Assembly: GCA_937995535.1 (NCBI GenBank) | Contig: CALKJU010000022.1 | Coordinates: forward strand, 1 to 64,000 | Direction of reading: 5' to 3' | From: an uncultured Alphaproteobacteria bacterium | GTDB lineage: Bacteria; Pseudomonadota; Alphaproteobacteria; Geminicoccales; Geminicoccaceae | Length of the DNA stretch: 64,000 nt | In this document: piece by piece, positions 1-6,959 of the stretch | Position numbering within the stretch: position 1 is the first letter of the stretch | Layout of the letters: the number at the start of each line of letters is the position of its first letter | The notes under the pieces: generated by a model | Databases searched by the model: none | The model's input: the letters and a program-made list of their open reading frames with translations, nothing else | What the model was told of the DNA's origin: nothing | Translations under genes and position numbers: made by a program

Positions 1-612
1 GACCGGACGGTCGAGATGTCGTTCCACGCCTTCTACGGCTCGCCCTTCGTCCAGGCGGTCCTGGGGCTGCGCCACGACGACTCGCCGCCGCGCCGCCGCC
101 CGGGGCGCGACCCGGAGGAGATCGCGTTCGTCGCCCGCCAGGCCGCCGAGCTGCGCGAGAAGTTCTCCGAGGGCGGGCCGCGCGAGGCGTTCATCCGCGC
201 CATCGTCTATGTCCGGGCACCGACGCTCGCCGCCGACGAGCGCAGCTTCCTGATGCTACGGAGGATCCGCGAGGAGCATGCTCGCGACCTGACACTGGCC
301 CAGTTCAAGGCCATGCTGCGCGAGCAGTTCATGCTCGTCATGCTCGACCACGAGCGCGCGGTCGCGACCCTCCCCGCACTCCTCGACGGGCAGCTCGCGC
401 GGCCGCTCGAGGCGCTCGAGCTGCTCCGCGCTGTGGTCACCGCGCCGGGCGAACTGCCCGAGGAGTCACAGCGCCGGCTGGACCGGGTCGCGGAGGTCTA
501 CGCGACGATCCGGCCGCGCTCGATCGACGAGGCGCCGGTCGCGGACGTCCCATCCGCGACGCGGCGCGGCGGCGTCAAGCTGGCCTCGCGCGCCAAGGCC
601 GCCGCGGGCTAG
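1..612 (+). CDS. DUF3141 domain protein (PHA synthase-like), C-terminal part
   Basis: This reading frame is open from the first base of the window, so the gene starts upstream and only about 203 C-terminal residues are present. The segment with GSPFVQAVLGL followed by a helical, charged tail (ERSFLMLRRIREEHARDL) resembles the end of the DUF3141 family, large proteins distantly related to polyhydroxyalkanoate synthases. In alphaproteobacteria this family commonly sits just ahead of a phosphotransacylase, acetate kinase and FabI, as here, which supports the call. The alpha/beta-hydrolase core would lie outside the window, so no catalytic residues can be checked. A GC-rich hairpin follows the stop codon at 641-667. 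The family assignment rests on a short segment plus context. Confidence 0.7.
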   Translation, partial: DRTVEMSFHAFYGSPFVQAVLGLRHDDSPPRRRPGRDPEEIAFVARQAAELREKFSEGGPREAFIRAIVYVRAPTLAADERSFLMLRRIREEHARDLTLAQFKAMLREQFMLVMLDHERAVATLPALLDGQLARPLEALELLRAVVTAPGELPEESQRRLDRVAEVYATIRPRSIDEAPVADVPSATRRGGVKLASRAKAAAG

Positions 613-640
613 CCACGTCCGTCGCAGATCCGACCGACCG

Positions 641-667
641 CCGTCGCGAGAGTGTCACTCGCGGCGG
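641..667 (+). terminator. Hairpin after the DUF3141 gene
   Basis: The arms CCGTCGCGAG (641-650) and CTCGCGGCGG (658-667) pair over ten positions with one G-U wobble and a 7-nt loop, 29 nt after the stop codon. No T tract follows. A role in transcript-end formation is inferred from position. Confidence 0.4.
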
Positions 668-731
668 GGATGAACGGCGCAGGGGCAGGTGGTCGCGGCG
701 GAGCGGCTCCCGCCCGGAAGGGAGTGAACGC

Positions 732-1382
732 ATGAAACTCGCCTGCCAGCCGGCCGAGGCGGTGGCTCAGATTCCCGACGGCGCCACCGTCATGATCGGT
801 GGCTTCATGGCCGTTGGCACGCCCGAGCGGCTGGTGGACGCGCTGCTGGAGGCCGGGCGCCGCGACCTCTGCGTGATCGGCAACGACACCGCCCGGCCGG
901 GCGTCGGCATCGGCAAGCTGATCGTCGAGCGGCGCTGCCGCAAGGTGATCGTCTCGCACATCGGCACCAACCCCGAGACGCAGCGCCAGATGATCGCCGG
1001 CGAGCTGGAGGTCGAGCTGGTGCCCCAGGGCACCTTGGCCGAGCGGGTCCGCGCCGCCGGCTTCGGCCTGGGCGGCGTGCTCACCCCGACCGGGCTCGGC
1101 ACGATCGCCGCCGAGGGCAAGCCGACCCTCGAGCTGGACGGCCGCACCTTTCTCGTCGAGCGTCCGCTCGCTGCCGACTTCGCTCTGATTCTGGCCAAGG
1201 AAGCCGATTACCACGCGAACCTCAGTTACACGTTGACCGCCTACAACTTCAACCCGCTGATGGCGATGGCGGCGCGCACCGTGATCGCCGAGGCGGAGAC
1301 CATCGTCCCGGTCGGGATGATCACGCCCGACGACGTCGACACGCCCGGGGTACTGGTCGACTACCTGGTGGGGACCCCCTGA
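732..1382 (+). CDS. atoD: CoA-transferase subunit A (AtoD-like)
   Basis: Alpha subunit of a family I (acetate/acetoacetate type) CoA-transferase, which moves CoA between an acyl-CoA and a free acid in the cytoplasm. The 216 residues match the length of E. coli AtoD (about 220). Landmarks shared with AtoD include GGFMAVGTPERLVDAL near residue 20, SHIGTNPETQ near 77, VPQGTLAE near 98, and the C-terminal YNFNPLMA and TPGVLVDY. The ATG is preceded by AAGGGAG with good spacing. One base separates its stop from the beta subunit, so the two are co-translated. Substrate range (acetoacetate or other short 3-oxo or fatty acids) cannot be read from sequence. Confidence 0.9.
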   Translation: MKLACQPAEAVAQIPDGATVMIGGFMAVGTPERLVDALLEAGRRDLCVIGNDTARPGVGIGKLIVERRCRKVIVSHIGTNPETQRQMIAGELEVELVPQGTLAERVRAAGFGLGGVLTPTGLGTIAAEGKPTLELDGRTFLVERPLAADFALILAKEADYHANLSYTLTAYNFNPLMAMAARTVIAEAETIVPVGMITPDDVDTPGVLVDYLVGTP

Positions 1383-1383
1383 G

Positions 1384-2040
1384 ATGGACGCCAAGACGAT
1401 CATCGTGAAGCGGATCGCGCAGGAGCTTCGCGACGGCATGCTGGTCAATCTCGGCATCGGCATGCCGACCGAGGTCGCCAACCACGTGCCGCAGGGCATG
1501 ATGGTCTACTTCCAGTCCGAGAACGGTATCATCGGGATGGGCGCGCGGCCGCCCGAGGGGATGACCGATCGGCACCTCACCGATGCCGGTGGGCAGCCGA
1601 TCACGGCGCTCCCGGGCGCCGCGAGCTTCGACAGCGCGATGTCGTTCGGCCTGATCCGCGGCGGCCATCTCGACATGACCGTGCTCGGCGGGCTGCAGGT
1701 CGACGCCAAGGGTCGCCTCGCCAACTGGATGATCCCGGGCAAGATGGTGCCCGGGATGGGCGGGGCGATGGACCTCGTGACCGGCGCCAAGCGGGTCGTC
1801 GTCGCGATGACCCACACCGCCAAGGGTGCGGCCAAGCTGGTCAACGAGTGCAGCCTGCCGCTGACCTCGCAGCGCCCCGTGAGCCTGATCGTGACCGAGC
1901 TCGCGGTGGTCGAGCCGACCGCGGACGGTCTTTTGCTGCGCGAGCGCGCCCCGGGCGTCACGGTCGACGCCATCCTGGCACAGACCGAGGCGAGTCTGAT
2001 CGTACCGGATGCGGTCCCCGAGATGCGGCTCGCGAGCTGA
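1384..2040 (+). CDS. atoA: CoA-transferase subunit B (AtoA-like)
   Basis: Beta subunit of the same family I CoA-transferase. The motif QSENGIIGMG places the catalytic glutamate at about residue 46, the position used in AtoA to form the glutamyl-CoA thioester. GGLQVDAKGRLANW and VPGMGGAMDLVTGAK are hallmark segments, and the 218 residues match the family length. The partner subunit lies directly upstream. The MaoC-phosphotransacylase gene begins 9 bases downstream, so the CoA-transferase is probably transcribed with the acyl-phosphate genes and may supply or consume their acyl-CoA pool. No frame problem is visible. Confidence 0.9.
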   Translation: MDAKTIIVKRIAQELRDGMLVNLGIGMPTEVANHVPQGMMVYFQSENGIIGMGARPPEGMTDRHLTDAGGQPITALPGAASFDSAMSFGLIRGGHLDMTVLGGLQVDAKGRLANWMIPGKMVPGMGGAMDLVTGAKRVVVAMTHTAKGAAKLVNECSLPLTSQRPVSLIVTELAVVEPTADGLLLRERAPGVTVDAILAQTEASLIVPDAVPEMRLAS

Positions 2041-2049
2041 CGGAGACGG

Positions 2050-3468
2050 ATGATGCCGACGCAGCCGCTGCTGGAGAACCGGACCTTCGACGAGATCGCC
2101 GTCGGCGATTCCGCCTCGCTGACGCACACCCTCACGAAGCTGGAGCTCGAGGGCTTCGCCGCCGTCTCCGGCGACTTCAACCCGACCCATCTCGACGCCG
2201 CCTATGCCGCCAGCCACGGCCTGCGCGCCCCGGTGGCGCACGGCATGTGGACCGCGTCGCTGCTCTCCAACCTGCTCGGCAACCAGCTCCCCGGGGCTGG
2301 CACGGTCTATCTCTCCCAGGATCTGGAGTTCCTGGCGCCGGTGTTCCTCGGCGACACGGTCACCGCGACTGTCACCGTGACCGGCAAGGACCCCGACGGC
2401 GCGGTCGTCCGCCTCGCCTGTCTCTGCACCAAGCAGGATGGTGAGGAGGTGCTGCGCGGCGTGGCCGCGGTGCGGGCGCCGGTGCGCAAGGAGGCGATTC
2501 CGCAGCTCAACCGCCCGACCTTCGCCGTCCAGACCCACGACGTCTACGAGGAGCTGATGCGCCGGGCGGCGCGGATCCCGGCGATCCCCTGCATGGTCGC
2601 CTATCCCTGCGACGAGAGCTCGCTGCGCGGTGCCGTCGAGGCCGCCGAGGCCGGGGTGATCGCGCCGACGCTGGTCGGCCCGGCGGCGCTGATCCGGCGC
2701 GCCGCGGCGGAGCACGGCGTCGACGTCGCGCCCTACCCGGTGCTCGATGCGCCGGACGCGCACGCCGCGGCGGCGCGGGCGGTGGCCGAGGTCCGCGCCG
2801 GCCACGCCGAGCTGCTCATGAAGGGCAGCCTGCACACCGACGAGCTGCTGGGCGCCGTCGTCGCCAAGGACACCGGGCTGCGCACCGGTCGGCGGATCAC
2901 CCATGTCTTCATCATGGTCGTCCCGACCTATCCCGAACCGCTGTTCATCACCGACGCCGCGGTCAACATCGCCCCCGACCTCGAGACCAAGGTCCATATC
3001 GTCCAGAACGCCATCGACCTGGCGCGCGGTCTGGGCATCCAGGAGCCGCGGGTGGCGATCCTCTCCGCGGTCGAGACGGTCAACCCGAAGATGGCCTCGA
3101 CCCTGGAGGCGGCGGCGCTGGCCAAGATGGCCGACCGCGGGCAGATCACCGGTGGCCTCGTCGACGGCCCGTTCGCCTTCGACAACGCCATCAACGCGGT
3201 GGCGGCGCAGATCAAGGGCATCACCTCGCCGGTCGCCGGGCGGGCCAACATCCTCGTCGTGCCGGACCTCGAGGCCGGCAACATGCTGGCCAAGAACCTG
3301 TCCTTCCTGGCCAACGCGGATGCCGCCGGGATCGTGCTCGGGGCCAAGGTGCCGATCATCCTGACGAGCCGCGCGGATTCCGTCCGCACGCGGCTGGCGT
3401 CCTGTGCGGTGGCCGCGCTCTACGCCCACGCGCAGCGCCCGCCCACCGCGGCCGTGGCCGCGGAGTAG
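2050..3468 (+). CDS. Bifunctional MaoC-type enoyl-CoA hydratase / phosphate acyltransferase
   Basis: A 472-residue fusion. Residues 1 to about 145 form a MaoC-like hot-dog hydratase with the active-site segment SGDFNPTHLD (Asp and His). Residues from about 165 to the end form a phosphate acetyl/butyryltransferase domain (PTA_PTB type; for example LMKGSLHTDELLGAVV, FITDAAVNIAPDLE, GPFAFDNAINA). The second domain interconverts acyl-CoA and acyl-phosphate, and the next gene, acetate kinase, uses the acyl-phosphate. This fusion next to ackA and fabI is a recurring alphaproteobacterial arrangement. The start is the ATG at 2050. A second ATG at 2053 is also possible and would hardly change the protein. 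Confidence 0.9.
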   Translation: MMPTQPLLENRTFDEIAVGDSASLTHTLTKLELEGFAAVSGDFNPTHLDAAYAASHGLRAPVAHGMWTASLLSNLLGNQLPGAGTVYLSQDLEFLAPVFLGDTVTATVTVTGKDPDGAVVRLACLCTKQDGEEVLRGVAAVRAPVRKEAIPQLNRPTFAVQTHDVYEELMRRAARIPAIPCMVAYPCDESSLRGAVEAAEAGVIAPTLVGPAALIRRAAAEHGVDVAPYPVLDAPDAHAAAARAVAEVRAGHAELLMKGSLHTDELLGAVVAKDTGLRTGRRITHVFIMVVPTYPEPLFITDAAVNIAPDLETKVHIVQNAIDLARGLGIQEPRVAILSAVETVNPKMASTLEAAALAKMADRGQITGGLVDGPFAFDNAINAVAAQIKGITSPVAGRANILVVPDLEAGNMLAKNLSFLANADAAGIVLGAKVPIILTSRADSVRTRLASCAVAALYAHAQRPPTAAVAAE

Positions 3469-3473
3469 CGCCG

Positions 3474-4673
3474 GTGCCGGACACCATCCTCGTCGCCAAC
3501 GCGGGCTCGTCGAGCATCAAGTTCCAGCTCTTCGAGGTCGGCGCCGGCGGCCGCCTCGATCTCGAGCTGAAGGGCCAGCTCGAGGGGATCGGCACCCGCC
3601 CGCATCTGGCGGCCAAGGACGCGGCCGGCCGCGTGCTCGCCGACGACGCCTACGCGCCGGGCGAGATCGCCGACGTCGCCGCGGCGCTCGAGGAGCTCGA
3701 GGGCTGGCTGACGGAGCAGCTCGGCGGAATGCGGCCGCTGGCGATCGGTCACCGGGTCGTGCATGGCGGCCCGGCCTACGGCGCGCCGGTGCTGATCGAC
3801 GACGCCGTGCTCGCCGAGCTCGAGACCTTCGTTCCGCTGGCACCCCTGCACCAGCCGAACAACCTGGCGCCGATCCGGGCGATCCGCGCGCGCTATCCCG
3901 ACATCGCCCAGGTCGCCTGCTTCGACACCGCCTTCCACCGCGGCCATCCCGAGGTCGCCGACCGCTTCGCCATCCCCGACGCCTTCCACCGCGAGGGCGT
4001 GCGGCGCTACGGCTTCCATGGCCTGTCCTACGAGTACGTCGCGGACCGCCTGCAGCAGGTCGATCCTGCGCTGGCCGCGGGCCGGGTGGTCGTCTGCCAT
4101 CTCGGCAGCGGCGCCTCGATGTGCGCCATCCACGCCGGGCGGAGCATCGACAGCACGATGGGCTTCACCGCCGTCGACGGGCTGCCGATGGGTACCCGCA
4201 CCGGCCAGCTCGACCCGGGCGTGGTTCTCTACCTGCTGCAGGCCAAGGGCTTCGACGCGAAGGCGGTCGAGCGGTTCCTGTACCACGAGGGCGGGCTCAA
4301 GGGCCTCTCCGGGATCAGCAACGACATGCGCGACCTCGAGGCCAGCGACGCCCCGGGCGCCAAGCTCGCCATCGACTACTTCGTCTACCGCGTCATCCGC
4401 GAGGTGGGCGCTCTGGCCGCCGCCATGGGCGGCATCGACGGGCTCGTCTTCACCGCCGGCATCGGCGAGCACAGCGCGACGATCCGCGGCCGCGTGCTCG
4501 ACGGGCTGGGCTGGCTCGGCTTCGCGCTCGACCGCGCGGCCAACGATCGCCACGGCCCGCTGCTCACCACCTCGGCCAGCGCGCGTCCGGCCTACGTCGT
4601 GCCGACCAACGAGGAGCTGATGATCGCGCGGCATACCCTGGCCGTGCTGCAGCGATCGAGCGCACCACGCTGA
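3474..4673 (+). CDS. ackA: Acetate/propionate kinase
   Basis: Converts acyl-phosphate plus ADP to the acid plus ATP, the step following the phosphotransacylase encoded 5 bases upstream. The 399 residues match the family. Visible ASKHA-fold landmarks are VANAGSSSIKFQLF at the N-terminus, HRVVHGG near residue 91, FDTAFHRGHPEVADRF, RRYGFHGLSYEYV, and the phosphate-binding HLGSGASMCAI, with GGIDGLVFTAGIGEHSATIR near the C-terminus. Translation probably starts at GTG 3474, which gives the usual N-terminus beginning two or three residues before the DTILVANAG strand. Whether acetate, propionate or butyrate is preferred cannot be told here. Confidence 0.93.
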   Translation: MPDTILVANAGSSSIKFQLFEVGAGGRLDLELKGQLEGIGTRPHLAAKDAAGRVLADDAYAPGEIADVAAALEELEGWLTEQLGGMRPLAIGHRVVHGGPAYGAPVLIDDAVLAELETFVPLAPLHQPNNLAPIRAIRARYPDIAQVACFDTAFHRGHPEVADRFAIPDAFHREGVRRYGFHGLSYEYVADRLQQVDPALAAGRVVVCHLGSGASMCAIHAGRSIDSTMGFTAVDGLPMGTRTGQLDPGVVLYLLQAKGFDAKAVERFLYHEGGLKGLSGISNDMRDLEASDAPGAKLAIDYFVYRVIREVGALAAAMGGIDGLVFTAGIGEHSATIRGRVLDGLGWLGFALDRAANDRHGPLLTTSASARPAYVVPTNEELMIARHTLAVLQRSSAPR

Positions 4674-4684
4674 GGACCCAGCCG

Positions 4685-5464
4685 ATGATCGACCGTGCCA
4701 TCGTCAGTCTCGAGGGCCGCAAGGGCCTCGTCACCGGGATCGCCAACGAGCAGTCGATCGCCTGGGGCTGTGCCAAGGCGTTCCGGTTTCTCGGCGCCGA
4801 TCTCGCGGTCACCTACCTCAACGAGAAGGCCAAGCCGTTCGTGGCGCCTTTAGCGGCGCAGCTCGACGCGCCGCTGCTCTTGCCCATGGACCTGCGCAAC
4901 GACGGCGAGCTGGAGGCGGTCTTCGCCGAGATTACCAAAACCTGGGGCCGCCTCGACTTCCTCCTCCACTCGATCGCCTTCGCGCCGCGCGACGACCTGC
5001 ACGGTCGGGTCGTGGATTGCTCCAAGGCGGGCTTCCTCACCGCCATGGACATCTCCTGCTGGTCGTTCATCCGCATGGCGAAGCTCGCCGAGCCGCTGAT
5101 GGATCGCGGCGGTGCGCTGTTCTGCATGACCTATTACGGCTCGCAGATGGTCGTCGAGCACTACAACATGATGGGACCGGTCAAGGCGGCGCTGGAGTGC
5201 GCCACGCGCTACCTCGCGGCCGAGCTCGGGCCGAAGGGGATCCGGGTCCACGCCATCTCGCCCGGGCCGCTGCAGACCCGCGCCGCATCCGGCATCGCCG
5301 AGTTCGACGAGCTGCTGCACAAGGCGCAGGAGAAGGCGCCGGCGCGAAGCCTCGTCTCGATCGACGACGTCGGCCTCGCCACTGCCTACCTCGCCACCGA
5401 CGCGGCCCGCCTGATCACCGGGCAGACCCTCTACATCGACGGCGGTTACCACATTGTCGACTAG
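4685..5464 (+). CDS. fabI: Enoyl-ACP reductase FabI
   Basis: NADH-dependent enoyl-acyl carrier protein reductase of fatty acid synthesis, 259 residues from ATG 4685. The SDR fold is clear: GLVTGIANEQSIAWGCAKAF binds the cofactor, LDFLLHSIAF forms the central strand, and the FabI-type catalytic spacing Tyr-x6-Lys is seen in YNMMGPVK. The C-terminal LITGQTLYIDGGYHIVD is typical. An open frame extends far upstream, but it overlaps ackA and lacks FabI similarity there, so the ATG 11 bases after ackA is chosen. Together with the preceding genes it forms an acyl-group handling operon ending at the hairpin 5465-5490. Confidence 0.92.
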   Translation: MIDRAIVSLEGRKGLVTGIANEQSIAWGCAKAFRFLGADLAVTYLNEKAKPFVAPLAAQLDAPLLLPMDLRNDGELEAVFAEITKTWGRLDFLLHSIAFAPRDDLHGRVVDCSKAGFLTAMDISCWSFIRMAKLAEPLMDRGGALFCMTYYGSQMVVEHYNMMGPVKAALECATRYLAAELGPKGIRVHAISPGPLQTRAASGIAEFDELLHKAQEKAPARSLVSIDDVGLATAYLATDAARLITGQTLYIDGGYHIVD

Positions 5465-5490
5465 CCGCGGCGCGGCGCACCGTGCCGCGG
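5465..5490. terminator. Inverted repeat between convergent genes fabI and the LCAT-like gene
   Basis: The perfect 7-bp arms CCGCGGC (5465-5471) and GCCGCGG (5484-5490) begin at the first base after the fabI stop and end just before the stop of the opposite-strand gene. There is no T tract. A bidirectional transcript end is inferred from its position between converging genes. Confidence 0.45.
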
Positions 5491-5496
5491 TCGGGC

Positions 5497-6906
5497 TCAG
5501 TCCAGCGGGCGCTCGAGCAACAAATACAGGATGTTGTCGACGGTGACGGGGTGGTGGGTGATGCCGAGATGGGTGCCCGGCACGAAGGTGACCCCGTCCC
5601 AGACGAGCGGCGAGCAGACCCGCGGCGCCCAGGGCCCGCCGGCGCGTTCGTCGAGCAGGGCGCTGCTGCGCAGCACGACGCGGTCGCCGGCGCCGCGGCG
5701 GATGACGCGGACGGCGCCGCGGCCCGTGACGCCGACCGCGGCCGGGGTCGGCAAGGTGTCGCCGGCGAACAGGTAGAGGCGCAGATGCGGTGGCCGCCCG
5801 GGTGGCACGGTGTCCAGCGCCGCCTGGAAGGCGCGTGCGCTCGTGAGGCATTTGCGCAGGTGATCGAGCGCCACCCGCCGCCGCTCGCCGGCGCTGGCGA
5901 TGCCGGGCAGGAGGTGGACGAGCGTGCCGTCGCGCCCCGCGTCGGCGAGCCCCCAGCCCTGCGCCTCCCAGAGCGCCGGGTCGAGCGGATCGGGCGGCGC
6001 CGCCTGGCCCTCGACCTCCAGCGGCCGATGCCGGAGGCGCGGCAGGAGCTGGTAGAGCGACGGCATCGTTCCGAGGATCGCCGGGTCGTAGTTCGGCAGC
6101 ACGACGTTGCCGCCGAGCCCGGTGAGCAGGCGCTGCAGCGCCTCGATCGAGCCGCCACTGGGCGTGCCGACCAGGATCGCGTTCTCGACCTGCGCTGCAC
6201 CTTCCCAGGTGGCACGTGGCGGCGAGCCGTCATAGGGCAGGAGCTGACCCCCGTACATCAGATAATACCGGAGCAAGAGGCCGCCCATCGAGTGCGCGAC
6301 GATGTCGAAGCGCAGCGGCTCGCGGTGGCGGCGATGGCTGCGGATGAAGCGTGCCAGATGCTTGATGAAGCGCTGCAGGCGAATGGCGTTCTCGTCGACG
6401 CTGCGGCGCCAGTCGTAGTCGAACTCGTAGGCTGCGGCATCGCCGACCGCCTCGGTCGCGGCGCCGTCGCCCGGCTCGACATAGCCTTGCACACCCATCG
6501 CCGCGAGCACGTTGCCATAGACCCGGCGGCGCAGCGGGATGCCGGCGAACTTGGTGCGGAACTCGGCCAGCGAGCCATCCGCGTAGCCTTCGCCGACGAG
6601 CCGGTCGAGCGGCACGCCCGCGGCCATCGGCAGGGCGATCAAGCCGGCGTCGCCGGCCACCGTCGGCCGGACGTGGTCGTTCGCGAAGTCGCCCCAGATC
6701 GAGCGGCGCTCGGTCTTCACGACGAGCCGGCTGCCCATGATCCCGGGGATGACGATCACCGGGTTGCGGGTGGCCAGGGTCTGCTGCGCGGCGTGCCGAT
6801 AAATGCCGCCGAACTCGCTGCGCTCGTCCCAGTCGTCACCGGCGGCCGAGGCCGCGTCGTCCGCCTCCGCGCCGTTCCGGCGCCGTGCCAGCAAGCCCAC
6901 GCGCAT
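5497..6906 (-). CDS. LCAT-like alpha/beta hydrolase (lipase/acyltransferase family)
   Basis: A 469-residue protein of the lecithin:cholesterol acyltransferase-like alpha/beta hydrolase group. Residues 49-60 (PVIVIPGIMGSR) form the oxyanion-region strand typical of LCAT proteins, and FDIVAHSMGGLLLRYY places the nucleophile at Ser206. The C-terminal DGVTFVPGTHLGITHHP contains candidate catalytic histidines, and a late Asp would complete the triad. No signal peptide is visible at the N-terminus (RRRNGAEADD), unlike many secreted lipases, so it may be cytoplasmic or exported by other means. It converges on fabI and diverges from the phosphatase gene 53 bases away. The substrate is unknown; esterase, phospholipase or acyltransferase activity are all possible. 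Confidence 0.75.
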   Translation of the reverse strand: MRVGLLARRRNGAEADDAASAAGDDWDERSEFGGIYRHAAQQTLATRNPVIVIPGIMGSRLVVKTERRSIWGDFANDHVRPTVAGDAGLIALPMAAGVPLDRLVGEGYADGSLAEFRTKFAGIPLRRRVYGNVLAAMGVQGYVEPGDGAATEAVGDAAAYEFDYDWRRSVDENAIRLQRFIKHLARFIRSHRRHREPLRFDIVAHSMGGLLLRYYLMYGGQLLPYDGSPPRATWEGAAQVENAILVGTPSGGSIEALQRLLTGLGGNVVLPNYDPAILGTMPSLYQLLPRLRHRPLEVEGQAAPPDPLDPALWEAQGWGLADAGRDGTLVHLLPGIASAGERRRVALDHLRKCLTSARAFQAALDTVPPGRPPHLRLYLFAGDTLPTPAAVGVTGRGAVRVIRRGAGDRVVLRSSALLDERAGGPWAPRVCSPLVWDGVTFVPGTHLGITHHPVTVDNILYLLLERPLD

Positions 6907-6959
6907 CCCTCGCTCCAGCCGAGCGGATCACCGGGCTGGGCTAGCAGCGGTGTGCGACA

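Noticed and set aside
1321-3429. A 702-codon minus-strand open frame opposite atoA and the MaoC-phosphotransacylase gene
   Set aside because: No protein family features, Arg/Gly/His-rich shadow composition; the plus-strand genes are unambiguous.
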